Below the pieces are notes generated by a model. It was not told the origin of the DNA and did no database searches. It was given only the letters and a program-made list of their open reading frames with translations. A stretch of 64,000 bases of DNA, taken from Chitinophaga ginsengisoli (lineage in GTDB: Bacteria > Bacteroidota > Bacteroidia > Chitinophagales > Chitinophagaceae). Within the stretch, counting starts at the first letter, position 1. Each line of letters begins with the position of its first letter. Below are positions 45,991 through 54,142 of the stretch, in pieces. The position numbers and the translations under genes are program-made. The DNA is taken from assembly GCF_003014595.1 (NCBI RefSeq), contig NZ_PYGK01000001.1:1-64000 (forward strand), in the 5' to 3' direction.

Positions 45991-46965
45991 TTACCAGCCG
46001 AGCAGGTAAGCAAATATTAATGGCGCTACGATAGTAGCATCAGATTCAACGATAAATTTCGGCGTGTTAATATCGAGTTTACCCCAGGTGATCTTCTCGT
46101 TAGGTACTGCTCCGGAATAAGAACCGTAAGAAGTGGTAGAGTCAGAGATCTGGCAGAAGTAACTCCAGAAAGGTACATCATGCCATTCGAGGTCCTGGTA
46201 CATCATTGGCACTACGCAGATAGGGAAGTCGCCCGCGATACCACCACCGATCTGGAAGAAGCCTACGCCTTTACCAGCGGAATTGTTACGGTACCATTCA
46301 GTCAGCCATACCATGTACTCGATACCGCTCTTCATGGTAGAAGCCTGCAGTTCACCCTTGATCACGTAAGAAGCAAAGATATTACCCATAGTGCTGTCTT
46401 CCCATCCTGGTACAACGATCGGAATATTACGTTCAGCAGCAGCGATCATCCAGCTGTTTTTCGGATCGATCTCATAATGCTCTTTCATCACACCGCTCAG
46501 CAGCAGCTTGTACATGTATTCGTGCGGGAAATAGCGTTCGCCGTTGGCTTCTGCATCTTTCCAGATTTTATGAATATGTTCCTGTATGCGACGGAAAGCC
46601 TCTTCCTCAGGGATACAGGTATCAGTCACCCTGTTAAAACCACCCTGTAACAGATCCCACTCTTCCTGGGGGCTCAGATCACGGTAATGAGGTACCCTTT
46701 TGTAATGTGTGTGGGCTACGAGGTTCATGATATCCTCTTCCAGGTTGGCCCCGGTACAGGAGATGATGTCTACTTTTCCCTGGCGGATCATTTCCGCGAA
46801 AGAAATGCCCAACTCGGCGGTACTCATAGCACCAGCAAGGGATACCAGCATTTTACCGCCCTCCAGCAAATGTGTTTCATATCCCTTTGCAGCATCTACC
46901 AGTGCAGCCGCATTGAAGTGGCGGTAGTGGTGCTGGATAAATTGAGAAACAGGTCCTTTATTCAT
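45991..46965 (-). CDS. Deoxyhypusine synthase-like protein
   Basis: A 324-residue member of the deoxyhypusine synthase family, NAD-dependent enzymes that transfer the butylamine part of spermidine. The core reads MLVSLAGAMSTAELGISFAEMI, then ISCTGANLEEDIMNLVAH, WEDSTMGNIFASYV and GGGIAGDF. The C-terminus is EKITWGKLDINTPKFIVESDATIVAPL, in which Lys296 aligns with the catalytic lysine of eukaryotic enzymes, so the site looks intact. Bacteria lack eIF5A, the eukaryotic substrate, and the acceptor in Bacteroidota is unsettled; homospermidine formation is one known alternative in the wider family. A -7 element lies upstream (47001-47008). Confidence 0.88.
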   Translation of the reverse strand: MNKGPVSQFIQHHYRHFNAAALVDAAKGYETHLLEGGKMLVSLAGAMSTAELGISFAEMIRQGKVDIISCTGANLEEDIMNLVAHTHYKRVPHYRDLSPQEEWDLLQGGFNRVTDTCIPEEEAFRRIQEHIHKIWKDAEANGERYFPHEYMYKLLLSGVMKEHYEIDPKNSWMIAAAERNIPIVVPGWEDSTMGNIFASYVIKGELQASTMKSGIEYMVWLTEWYRNNSAGKGVGFFQIGGGIAGDFPICVVPMMYQDLEWHDVPFWSYFCQISDSTTSYGSYSGAVPNEKITWGKLDINTPKFIVESDATIVAPLIFAYLLGW

Positions 46966-47000
46966 GTCCGTTTATAAGTTTAAAATCCATTAGAGAACGG

Positions 47001-47008
47001 CAAAGGTA
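47001..47008 (-). promoter_or_regulatory. Candidate -7 element for the deoxyhypusine-synthase-like gene
   Basis: TACCTTTG on the minus strand matches TAnnTTTG; leader about 32 nt. Confidence 0.5.
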
Positions 47009-47088
47009 AGGAATAAAAAAATAGCCCATAATAGCGGCTGCTACTATGGACTATGCTGACTATGGACTTTCAACTGATGAACTGATGT

Positions 47089-47613
47089 CTAAACTTTTTT
47101 CATGTTCTGGTAAACACTCAGATCGCCGGTAGCACCAGCCTTGATCACTTTCCAGGTCTTTTCACCTTCCAGTGTAACATAATAAACGGTTGAGCCTTCA
47201 CTGTCAAACTCCACTACCCAGCGAACTTTTTCTTTAGGGTAACGTTTTGCCAGTTTGTTGGATACAGCCAGTGGCAGATACTGCTCGTCGATGTAACGGC
47301 GGGTAGCCAGCAGGTTACCTTCTCCGTCAAAGTAAGCAGTTACACTCCGTGCGTTCAGGTTAAATTTAGCCATAAACGTCTTGTTGTCTTCGCTGTACCA
47401 TTTCACATCGGAAGCACCGGCAAACTCTTTACTGAGTGCCTGTTTCAGTTTGGTAGTAGCTTCCATTTCCTTGGTGCCGGCGAAGGCAAACTGTGTGGAG
47501 AAGAAAAGTACTGCTGCAAATAAAAGCAGCATTCTTTTGAACCGGTTACCAGGTAACCGGGTTGCATCCGCAGATGCGCTTGTGAGGTTAGTTGAATTGA
47601 TGCTAGGTTTCAT
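47089..47613 (-). CDS. Secreted PepSY-like/DUF2874-type protein of unknown function
   Basis: A 174-residue exported protein with a long basic N-terminus, a signal core at about 28-45 (MLLLFAAVLFFSTQFAFAG), and one compact domain (about 46-174). The pattern KEFAGASDVKWYSEDNKTFMAKFN, then VTAYFDGEGNLLATRRYI, resembles the PepSY-like domains common in Bacteroidota secreted proteins. These fold like beta-lactamase inhibitor protein and have no known enzymatic role. A later start near residue 28 is possible. It is transcribed alone; the 519 bases upstream are shared with the divergent ACP-phosphodiesterase-like gene. Confidence 0.78.
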   Translation of the reverse strand: MKPSINSTNLTSASADATRLPGNRFKRMLLLFAAVLFFSTQFAFAGTKEMEATTKLKQALSKEFAGASDVKWYSEDNKTFMAKFNLNARSVTAYFDGEGNLLATRRYIDEQYLPLAVSNKLAKRYPKEKVRWVVEFDSEGSTVYYVTLEGEKTWKVIKAGATGDLSVYQNMKKV

Positions 47614-48132
47614 GGCGGAAACTTTTATTGGTTTGTTTTGTGATGTAAATGTACATGTTAGAACAGGTGCGGGTCAAATGCTTTGTTATAAGTGGATACG
47701 CTAGATTACTTGGCTAAAACCACTCATACTACCGGCATAGTAAACGTACCTTGTCTTCACACATACTTCCTTTGCCATGCACATGTTGCGCTGAACGCCC
47801 GATTGTTGCAACGGTCTCCGTTAAGCTTTTGTTAAACTGGACGGAAATTCCAGGATCGTTGACGAATGGAATTTTATGCGGTTTCTCTCTGTCCCTTTAC
47901 CAATGGTTAACGATTTGTTCACTGTGTTAACTTCGGGTTGCTTTCAACATGACGACACAAATGTCAGCACATTTTTCTTCTCCGGCAATCACCTAAAACG
48001 GTATAAAAACTAACCTAAAACGGGGATTTAACAAATTGATTGACAACCTTAACACTCACGTAACATTGAATCAGTATAAGTGCATCCGTTTGCAAACTGT
48101 AGTAGCTGCAAAAGTTATTCTATCTTCAGTGT
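47614..48132. other. 519-base divergent intergenic region with a direct repeat
   Basis: No gene. It holds two exact copies of ACCTAAAACGG, at 47991-48001 and 48013-48023, 22 bases apart (about two helical turns), in an AT-rich setting. This is the kind of spacing used by a dimeric regulator. Confidence 0.4.
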
Positions 48133-48714
48133 ATGAATTACCTGGCCCACGCATATCTCTCTTTTCATGATCAGTCGCTGATAGTAGGCAATATGATTGC
48201 AGATTATGTAAAAGGTAAACAGTGGCAGGAATACGAGCCACACATACAGCAGGGGATACAGTTACATAGAGCCATTGATAACTTTACAGATACGCATCCT
48301 GTTACATTGGCCGCCAGGGAATACTTTCAGCCTTCCTGTGGCAGGTACAGCGCTGTATTCATTGACATCGTATACGATCACTTCCTTGCTACAGATCCAA
48401 GCATTTTTACCGATAAAACCCTGCCTGCTTTTTCAAGAGAAGTATATGCTGTTATAGCCAGTCATCATGATATACTGCCGCCTGTATTCCAACAGGTGTT
48501 CCACCATATGCAGCAACATGACTGGCTGTATGGCTACAGGTTTATGGACGGTATTTATAAAAGCTTTAATGGTATCGTACACAGGGCCAAATATCTCGAT
48601 GTAACAGCAGATGCACCTTATATTGTACTGAAGGAACATTACGATACACTCGCTGCACATTACCGTACATTCTTTCCTGAATTGGTCGCGTTCGTTAAAA
48701 CTTACACACATTAA
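48133..48714 (+). CDS. ACP phosphodiesterase-like protein (AcpH/DUF479 family)
   Basis: A 193-residue helical protein of the AcpH type, enzymes that hydrolyse the 4'-phosphopantetheine group from acyl carrier protein. The typical N-terminus MNYLAHAYLSFHDQSLIVGNMIADYVKGK leads into QQGIQLHRAIDNFTDTHP and FIDIVYDHFLATD, which carry the His and Asp residues of the HD-like metal site. The family occurs widely in Bacteroidota, where the activity itself has rarely been tested. It is followed 48 bases later by the DUF2911 gene on the same strand, but a promoter element lies in between. Confidence 0.87.
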   Translation: MNYLAHAYLSFHDQSLIVGNMIADYVKGKQWQEYEPHIQQGIQLHRAIDNFTDTHPVTLAAREYFQPSCGRYSAVFIDIVYDHFLATDPSIFTDKTLPAFSREVYAVIASHHDILPPVFQQVFHHMQQHDWLYGYRFMDGIYKSFNGIVHRAKYLDVTADAPYIVLKEHYDTLAAHYRTFFPELVAFVKTYTH

Positions 48715-48718
48715 ATCG

Positions 48719-48726
48719 TACGTTTG
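48719..48726 (+). promoter_or_regulatory. Candidate -7 element for the DUF2911 gene
   Basis: TACGTTTG fits TAnnTTTG; the sequence AATCGTAC ahead of TTTG closely resembles the recO element. Confidence 0.5.
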
Positions 48727-48762
48727 CACTATTATTCTTAACATTTGAATTGATAGCCAACA

Positions 48763-49383
48763 ATGAAAAATCTAGTACGAGTAATGCTGCTTATCGCCAT
48801 AGCAGGCTTCACCGGCCATTCCAGCTATGCGCAGGACAAAAAGATGCCCCCTTTAGATGCCAGCCCTATGGATATGGCCTATTATCCTGTAATGTATCCT
48901 TACATAGTGAAAGTAAAAGGTGAACCAGGATCGCTGGTAGCACGTGTTATTTACAGCCGTCCACAGAAAAAAGGCAGAAAGATCTTTGGTGAACTGGAAT
49001 CATATGGCGAGATCTATCGCCTGGGCGCCAATGAGGCCACAGAAGTTGAGTTCTTCCGTCCCGTTGTAATCGGTGGCAAAGCCATTCCTAAAGGACGCTA
49101 TACACTCTATGCGCTGCTTTCAGAACAAAAATGGACAATGATCGTAAACCGTGAAACAGATATCTGGGGTGCGTTTAAATACGATCAGCACAAAGATGTG
49201 GTAAGGACAGATGTTCCGGTTGTTAAACTGGCCACACCTGTTGAACCTTTTACAATCGTTTTCGAAAAGGCAGACTATGGCGCTAACCTGGTTGTAGCCT
49301 GGGATACCACCAGTGTAAGCCTTCCTATTAAATGGTCGGAAAAAGCACCTGCAACTGTTGCAAAGGCTGATAAGAAGAAGTAG
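48763..49383 (+). CDS. DUF2911-family secreted protein
   Basis: A 206-residue exported protein: signal peptide to about residue 24 (HSSYAQ), then the DUF2911 domain. Conserved stretches are ARVIYSRPQKKGRKIFGEL, YGEIYRLGANEATEVEFF, and VIGGKAIPKGRYTLYALLSEQKWTMIVNRETDIWG. It is nearly all beta-structure and occurs in many Bacteroidota, often as a periplasmic or outer-membrane-associated protein; its function is unknown. The tail is Lys-rich. A very strong hairpin follows. Confidence 0.85.
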   Translation: MKNLVRVMLLIAIAGFTGHSSYAQDKKMPPLDASPMDMAYYPVMYPYIVKVKGEPGSLVARVIYSRPQKKGRKIFGELESYGEIYRLGANEATEVEFFRPVVIGGKAIPKGRYTLYALLSEQKWTMIVNRETDIWGAFKYDQHKDVVRTDVPVVKLATPVEPFTIVFEKADYGANLVVAWDTTSVSLPIKWSEKAPATVAKADKKK

Positions 49384-49502
49384 GTACCTGTTCAGATCAT
49401 CTGTAATACGCCACAGCATAAAATGTGAATGTGAATAAGAGACCATCTTAATCCAACAGAATATAGAGATCGGGTGGGACACACAACAGCATAGAATAAA
49501 AG

Positions 49503-49550
49503 ATTAAAAGCGAAAAGGGAATAGCAAGCTATTCCCTTTTCGCTTTTAAT
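49503..49550. terminator. Bidirectional intrinsic terminator after the DUF2911 gene
   Basis: Perfect 23-bp arms (49503-49525 and 49528-49550), with A- and T-rich stem ends, so it can act in both directions. It lies 120 bases past the DUF2911 stop. Confidence 0.8.
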
Positions 49551-49554
49551 TAAG

Positions 49555-49625
49555 TAAGAAAAAAGGCGGTAAGATTACCGCCCACGAATTTTAACCATAT
49601 CCTATGAAAAACCTTTTCAAATGTA
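49555..49625 (-). ncRNA. Candidate small RNA: promoter-leader-terminator cassette, copy A
   Basis: On the minus strand, a TACATTTG -7 element (49618-49625) is followed by a conserved leader of about 27 nt (GGTTTTTCATAGG, then ATATGGTTAAAATT), then the hairpin GGCGGTA-loop-TACCGCC (49565-49582) and a six-T tail. The same arrangement occurs at 63628-63708 and 63920-63998. The expected transcript is about 60 nt. The leader also contains AGGATATG, which could start a seven-codon frame ending inside the hairpin. It could equally be a regulatory leader fragment; transcription is not shown. Confidence 0.4.
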
Positions 49626-49902
49626 GGGCGAATTACTGCGCGGAAACTACGGTTTCGGCTGAGTGAACAAATTTTGTTCGTGAATGTTGCATTTTCTTCC
49701 GTGAAGGAACTTTTGATAGCCATTTCGGACAAAAACCACGCCTGTAGGGCGTATTTATACCTCAGCCTGGTATTGCGTAGAACTACTTATTCGCCTTTTT
49801 TATTATCTGATGAGCTATCTTATTGGATGTCTTCAAGATAGCATTCACGCACCTGTTATACGCCAGACTTTCTCCCTTCATTCTCCGCAATGCCGGAATT
49901 AG

Positions 49903-49910
49903 TACCTTTG
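49903..49910 (+). promoter_or_regulatory. Candidate -7 element for cystathionine gamma-synthase
   Basis: TACCTTTG matches TAnnTTTG; leader about 42 nt. Confidence 0.5.
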
Positions 49911-49955
49911 AAACTTTCAGATTAACAGATCATCTCACAACAAAATATTTCAGGC

Positions 49956-51095
49956 ATGAAGCTGGGAACTAAACTCATACACGCAGGCGTAAGCCCCGAT
50001 CCGTCAACCGGGGCAATCATGACCCCCATTTTTCAGACATCCACCTATGTACAAAGCGCCCCCGGCCAGCATAAAGGCTATGAGTACGCCCGTACACAAA
50101 ACCCAACCCGCGATGCATTGCAAGATGCCCTTGCCGCTATAGAGAATGGTAAACACGGTATCTCTTTCGGTAGTGGCCTGGCCGCAACCGACGCAGTGTT
50201 GAAACTGCTCAACCCTGGTGATGAAGTCATTGCCTCCAACGACCTTTATGGTGGCACTTACCGCATTTTCACCAAAATATTCGAACGGTATGGTATTAAA
50301 TTTCACTTTATCGGTATGCAAGACGCAGAGAATATCCGCAAATATATCAATGCCAATACAAAACTGATCTGGATAGAAACACCTACCAATCCGCTGCTGA
50401 ACATTATTGATATTGCTGCCAGCGCCAAAATTGCGCAGGAACATAATATTCTGCTTTGTGTAGACAATACCTTTGCTTCCCCGTATCTGCAAAATCCCCT
50501 GGACCTTGGCGCACATATTGTTGTACACAGTGCAACCAAATACCTGGGCGGTCATAGTGATGTGGTGCATGGGGCCATCATCGTAAAAGATGAAGCGCTG
50601 GCTAAGCAACTCTATTTTATACAGAACAGCTGCGGCGCAGTACCCGGCCCGCAGGACTGCTTCCTGGTATTACGCGGACTGAAGACCCTGCACGTACGCA
50701 TGCAGCGGCATTGTGAGAATGGCGTTGCTATTGCTAACTTCCTTCGTCAGCACCCCAAAGTGGATAAAGTGTACTGGTGTGGCTTTGAAGATCATCCTAA
50801 CCACCACATTGCCAAACAGCAGATGAGAGGTTTTGGCGGCATGATCTCCTTCACCCTCAAGGACGATAGCCAGGAGGCAGCCATGAAAGTATTGAGCGGT
50901 ACCCATCTGTTCTCACTCGCCGAATCACTGGGCGGTGTGGAATCTCTGATAGGACACCCCGCCAGCATGACGCATGCTTCCATACCAAGGGAAGATCGTA
51001 TTGCCAACGGCCTGGTGGATTCCCTCATCCGCCTCAGCGTAGGTATCGAGGATGTTGAAGATCTCATTGCTGACCTGCAGAAAGCTATCGGGTAA
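49956..51095 (+). CDS. Cystathionine gamma-synthase/lyase family PLP enzyme
   Basis: A 379-residue enzyme of the Cys/Met metabolism PLP family, which forms or splits cystathionine in methionine or cysteine synthesis. It shows YEYARTQNPTRDALQDALAAIE, FGSGLAATDAVL, TPTNPLLNIIDIAAIA-like motifs, and SATKYLGGHSD with the PLP-binding Lys195. Family members (gamma-synthase, gamma-lyase, methionine gamma-lyase) cannot be separated with certainty by eye; the overall match is to the bacterial gamma-synthase/gamma-lyase group. It is a single gene. A hairpin with 14-bp arms follows it. Confidence 0.9.
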   Translation: MKLGTKLIHAGVSPDPSTGAIMTPIFQTSTYVQSAPGQHKGYEYARTQNPTRDALQDALAAIENGKHGISFGSGLAATDAVLKLLNPGDEVIASNDLYGGTYRIFTKIFERYGIKFHFIGMQDAENIRKYINANTKLIWIETPTNPLLNIIDIAASAKIAQEHNILLCVDNTFASPYLQNPLDLGAHIVVHSATKYLGGHSDVVHGAIIVKDEALAKQLYFIQNSCGAVPGPQDCFLVLRGLKTLHVRMQRHCENGVAIANFLRQHPKVDKVYWCGFEDHPNHHIAKQQMRGFGGMISFTLKDDSQEAAMKVLSGTHLFSLAESLGGVESLIGHPASMTHASIPREDRIANGLVDSLIRLSVGIEDVEDLIADLQKAIG

Positions 51096-51125
51096 CCATA
51101 TTACACTTTTCCAGGAAGTTCCACG

Positions 51126-51168
51126 GAAGTGTATGAGGAGGTATATCGCGTACATCCTCATACACTTC
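51126..51168 (+). terminator. Hairpin after the cystathionine gamma-synthase gene
   Basis: Perfect 14-bp arms (51126-51139 and 51155-51168) lie 30 bases past the stop. No T-run follows, so it may be a non-classical terminator or an RNA-stabilising stem. Confidence 0.5.
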
Positions 51169-51239
51169 ACACTCCGGTTGCAGTTCCGGCGCACACCAGC
51201 TCCGGAATACTCATAATACTCACTATCAGTTGTCTATAG

Positions 51240-51257
51240 TAGATAACCAGTTATCTA
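51240..51257. promoter_or_regulatory. Operator-like dyad ahead of the TIGR02757 gene
   Basis: TAGATAAC-ca-GTTATCTA, 8-bp arms with a 2-base spacer, preceded by a partial copy (TATCAGTTGTCTATAG). Symmetry and spacing suit a dimeric repressor; no regulator is identified. Confidence 0.35.
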
Positions 51258-51351
51258 TATAAATTCCTGTATTGTGAACATCTTTCCTTATTTTTCGGAC
51301 TGCCGGTGTATTGCACCCCGGAGCCATAGTACTAAAAACCTGGCAACCATT

Positions 51352-52125
51352 ATGAAATTCCAGCAACTGAAGACTTTTTTAGACGCAAAAGCGGCACATT
51401 ATAATACCCCGGAATTTATTGCGGGCGATCCTATATGCATCCCGCACAGGTTTACAAAGCTTCAGGACATTGAAATTTCCGGATTGTTTGCTGCTATCCT
51501 GGCCTGGGGCAATCGTACCACCATCATCAATAAGTGTACGGAACTGATGAAAATGATGGACGATGCACCTTACGACTTCGTCCTCAACCATAAACCCAAA
51601 GAGCGGATGAAATTGCTCCGCTTCTGTCACCGGACCTTCAACGGGGTAGACCTGATGTATTTTGTAGAATTCCTTCAGGGATATTATACAGATGTCACTT
51701 CGCTTGAATTCGCCTTCAGCGGGCATATTACACCGGAAGACGAAACTGTCGAAAACGCCCTCCGTGGCTTCCATCACATGTTCTTTCTGCCGGAACACCC
51801 TGAAAGGACCCGAAAACATATTTCAACGCCGGCGAGAAATTCCGCCTGTAAAAGATTGAATATGTACCTTCGCTGGATGGTCAGGAACGACGAAAATGGC
51901 GTGGATTTTGGACTATGGCAGCATATTCAGCCATCTCAGCTGGTGTGCCCAATGGATGTACATGTTGGAAGAGTGGCTACCAGACTGGGGTTGATCCCTG
52001 CTGCAAAGTCAGACTGGAAAACAGCGCTTGCCCTTACCAGGCAACTCCGGCAACTGGACCCGCTGGACCCTGCCAAATATGATTTTGCCCTTTTCGGCCT
52101 GGGTGTAATTGAAAAGTATGTTTAA
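51352..52125 (+). CDS. TIGR02757-family protein
   Basis: A 257-residue protein of a Bacteroidota-typical family of unknown function. It resembles the helix-hairpin-helix DNA glycosylase fold in places: LLRFCHRTFNG, and the C-terminal VCPMDVHVGRVATRLGLI-LALTRQLRQLDPLDPAKYDFALFGLG block, where the D-VH-R and LDP-DP-KYDFALF patterns recur across the family. No catalytic role can be assigned. The frame is open from 51274, but the ATG at 51352 begins at MKFQQLKTFLDAKAA, the natural family N-terminus. It is followed by a secreted-protein gene 13 bases later. Confidence 0.85.
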   Translation: MKFQQLKTFLDAKAAHYNTPEFIAGDPICIPHRFTKLQDIEISGLFAAILAWGNRTTIINKCTELMKMMDDAPYDFVLNHKPKERMKLLRFCHRTFNGVDLMYFVEFLQGYYTDVTSLEFAFSGHITPEDETVENALRGFHHMFFLPEHPERTRKHISTPARNSACKRLNMYLRWMVRNDENGVDFGLWQHIQPSQLVCPMDVHVGRVATRLGLIPAAKSDWKTALALTRQLRQLDPLDPAKYDFALFGLGVIEKYV

Positions 52126-52138
52126 AAAATATAGCGTA

Positions 52139-53098
52139 ATGATGAAGCGATTTTTGGTGTCAATGGCGATGGGAGCAGTATTGGCTCTGCCTGTGAAAGC
52201 CCAGTCAGATGAAAAAAGAGATTATATAGACCTTGGTTACAGCTTTCTGAAAGGACAGCAGTTTGAACTGAAACAGGAGAGCCGCAGTGAAACATACACT
52301 ACTGTTGATGATGTCATGCAACGCGTAACCCGCGACTTTAACAATACCATCAGCATCAATATTGAAGACGTCATTCCCGGTCATGCTTACCTGACCTTCC
52401 GGTATAAAGAACTTAAATTTAACTTCAACGCACGTAACCAGAACATTCTCGTTGACGCTAACGTGCCGAATGATAAAGAACCTTTCCAGGCTGCCCTGAA
52501 AAGCATCCTGGACCATCCTTTCACTGTAGACATCTCTTCCTCTGGTTTCATTAACAAGATCACCGGGTTGGATGACCTGCTGGATAAAGCATCTGCCACT
52601 TTCTCCAACCTGAAAGATGATGAACAGGAAGCCTATAAGAAACTCATGAAAGACCAGTTCGGGACCAACGCGTTCCGCTCCTGGCTGGAACAGCTCCTGG
52701 TGATATACCCGGTACGCAGTATCAAAACAGGTACCCGCTGGGAAGAAAATGTGCCCATCCGCACAGGCCTGGTAGGTAATATTGACCTGTACTGGAACCT
52801 GCAAACCTGGGACGCCCAGACGGCCAAGATCGATGGTACCGGCAAGATCTCTACCAATAAAGTGGAAACCTTTACCATTGATGATGGCATACAGGCTACC
52901 GCTGAGATCAGCGGAGATATCATGACAAACTATCTGATAGACCGTAATACCGGCTTGCCTAGTATCTGCGCACAGAATACGGAAATGAACGGTACTTACA
53001 CCTACAAGGCCAATAAGGCCAAACGGATCAAGAAAGATATCAAGGTGCCGGTGAAGATAGTGACCAACGCCTCTTACAAGATCAAACAAATGAAATAA
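52139..53098 (+). CDS. Secreted DUF6263-like protein
   Basis: A 319-residue exported protein. Starting at the ATG at 52139 the signal reads MMKRFLVSMAMGAVLALPVKAQ. A beta-rich domain follows (YSFLKGQQFELKQESRSETYTT ... VLGNIDLYWNLQTWDAQ-type segments) that resembles DUF6263 proteins of Bacteroidota. Earlier ATGs (52109, 52118) exist and would overlap the previous gene, but they push the signal away from the N-terminus. Function is unknown. It is probably co-transcribed with the TIGR02757 gene and is followed by a strong terminator. Confidence 0.75.
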   Translation: MMKRFLVSMAMGAVLALPVKAQSDEKRDYIDLGYSFLKGQQFELKQESRSETYTTVDDVMQRVTRDFNNTISINIEDVIPGHAYLTFRYKELKFNFNARNQNILVDANVPNDKEPFQAALKSILDHPFTVDISSSGFINKITGLDDLLDKASATFSNLKDDEQEAYKKLMKDQFGTNAFRSWLEQLLVIYPVRSIKTGTRWEENVPIRTGLVGNIDLYWNLQTWDAQTAKIDGTGKISTNKVETFTIDDGIQATAEISGDIMTNYLIDRNTGLPSICAQNTEMNGTYTYKANKAKRIKKDIKVPVKIVTNASYKIKQMK

Positions 53099-53103
53099 CA
53101 TAC

Positions 53104-53133
53104 AAAAGGTCCCGTCTGAGACGGGACCTTTTT
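53104..53133 (+). terminator. Intrinsic terminator after the DUF6263-like gene
   Basis: AAAGGTCCCGTC (53105-53116) pairs with a matching arm (53120-53131) and ends in a T-run. It starts 6 bases past the stop and ends 10 bases before the next start. Confidence 0.85.
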
Positions 53134-53143
53134 ACTTTTGTGT

Positions 53144-53470
53144 ATGATACAATTATTGCCGGAAACTTCATTACAATTATCAGCAGATGCCGCCTTACAG
53201 ACGGCTCCGGATATTACCTATGATCAACTGGAAGCATTACTGGCTGAAAAACTGGAAATCCTTATCAGCACAGACTTTCAGCAATTTGTACTGCTGCTCT
53301 ATAAAGTGGATGTCTCAGAATTGAAGATCCGCAGGATACTTGAGGCAGACCTTACTCCGGGAGTATATAGAAAGATCGCCGCATTGCTGATAGAAAGACA
53401 ACAGGAAAAGATTATTGCCCGTAAAACTTATAGTCAACCTCCACCTGATGACGGTGAAGAAAAATGGTAA
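53144..53470 (+). CDS. Small conserved-looking hypothetical protein
   Basis: A 108-residue soluble, helical protein beginning MIQLLPETSLQLSADAALQTAPDITYDQLEALLAEKLEILISTDFQQFVLLLYKVDVSE. The tail is Pro/Asp/Glu-rich (PPPDDGEEKW). No family is recognised with certainty, but the composition is protein-like and the codon use matches the neighbours. A TTG at 53138 could extend it two codons; the ATG is preferred. It starts right after a terminator and stops 6 bases from the convergent fatty-acid hydroxylase, so its own promoter must overlap the terminator or lie in the preceding gene. Confidence 0.7.
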   Translation: MIQLLPETSLQLSADAALQTAPDITYDQLEALLAEKLEILISTDFQQFVLLLYKVDVSELKIRRILEADLTPGVYRKIAALLIERQQEKIIARKTYSQPPPDDGEEKW

Positions 53471-53476
53471 CCGGGA

Positions 53477-54142
53477 TTATTGTTTGTTGAACATCAGTTC
53501 CCTTACTTTCGCCTTGTCTTCCTTCTCCTTTTCCAGATCAAAGCTTGTTCTGAAGATGTAATCCCAGATACTGGAGCTTACGCCGAATCCCTTCTCTTCA
53601 CCCTTGTAATGGTGAAGATGATGATTACGCCATAATGGTTTCAGCAATCTGGTGGGAGGGTTCCAGGCATGGATCGCATAATGCATACTGCCATAGATCA
53701 GGTAACCCAGTAAAAAACCAGGGAAAAACATGAACGTATACTCTCTCAGGAAAAAATATTGTGAGCCAAAAATAAGGGAAGCCAGGATCAGGCTGGGCAC
53801 CGGGGGCATGAATAATCTCTGCTTGTCACGGGGGTATTCATGGTGATTGCCATGCATGACGTAGATGAACCTTTTTATTCTGGGATTTTCGCTGCTGAAA
53901 TGAAACAAATAGCGATGCATGAAGTATTCAAATAATGTCCAGAAAAACATAGCTCCCAGAAAAACCGTTACGATGCGGGCAATACTAAAATCCAATGTGG
54001 TATTGCTGTAGTATAACATGTAACTGATAATAGGCACATACATGGCCCATATTACAAGGGGGTGTGTTTTGGTGAGCATCTCTAAATACCTGCTTTCAAA
54101 TAGTCGCGCCTGTCCCTTGTTCTTAATCTTATCAAACTTCAT
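53477..54142 (-). CDS. Fatty acid hydroxylase/sterol desaturase superfamily protein
   Basis: A 221-residue integral membrane di-iron enzyme. The histidine boxes appear in order: HRYLFH (near 77), HGNHHEYP (near 95), HYAIHAWNP (near 153) and HHLHHYKGEEKGFGVSS (near 173). About four transmembrane helices lie between them. The closest functional relatives are fatty-acid 2-hydroxylases that hydroxylate sphingolipid acyl chains. Sphingolipids are common in Chitinophagaceae, so a role in making 2-hydroxylated ceramide-type lipids is likely but inferred. It is a single gene. Confidence 0.87.
   Translation of the reverse strand: MKFDKIKNKGQARLFESRYLEMLTKTHPLVIWAMYVPIISYMLYYSNTTLDFSIARIVTVFLGAMFFWTLFEYFMHRYLFHFSSENPRIKRFIYVMHGNHHEYPRDKQRLFMPPVPSLILASLIFGSQYFFLREYTFMFFPGFLLGYLIYGSMHYAIHAWNPPTRLLKPLWRNHHLHHYKGEEKGFGVSSSIWDYIFRTSFDLEKEKEDKAKVRELMFNKQ

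Larger units (their letters stand above)
49384..49955. other. Gap with terminator, promoter-leader-terminator cassette and CGS promoter
   Basis: No protein gene. In order it holds the 23-bp-arm hairpin at 49503-49550, one copy of a repeated small-RNA-like cassette on the minus strand (49555-49625), a near-palindrome GAACAAATTTTGTTC (49665-49679), and the cystathionine gamma-synthase promoter. Confidence 0.6.

Noticed and set aside
49550..49732. A 60-codon minus-strand frame over the small-RNA-like cassette
   Set aside because: Its shared residues with frames at 63387-63993 come from conservation of the nucleotide leader and hairpin, not of a protein.
52205..53101. A 298-codon antisense frame across the DUF6263-like gene
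   Set aside because: Shadow of the sense gene, which has a signal peptide and terminator; no motif in the antisense protein.
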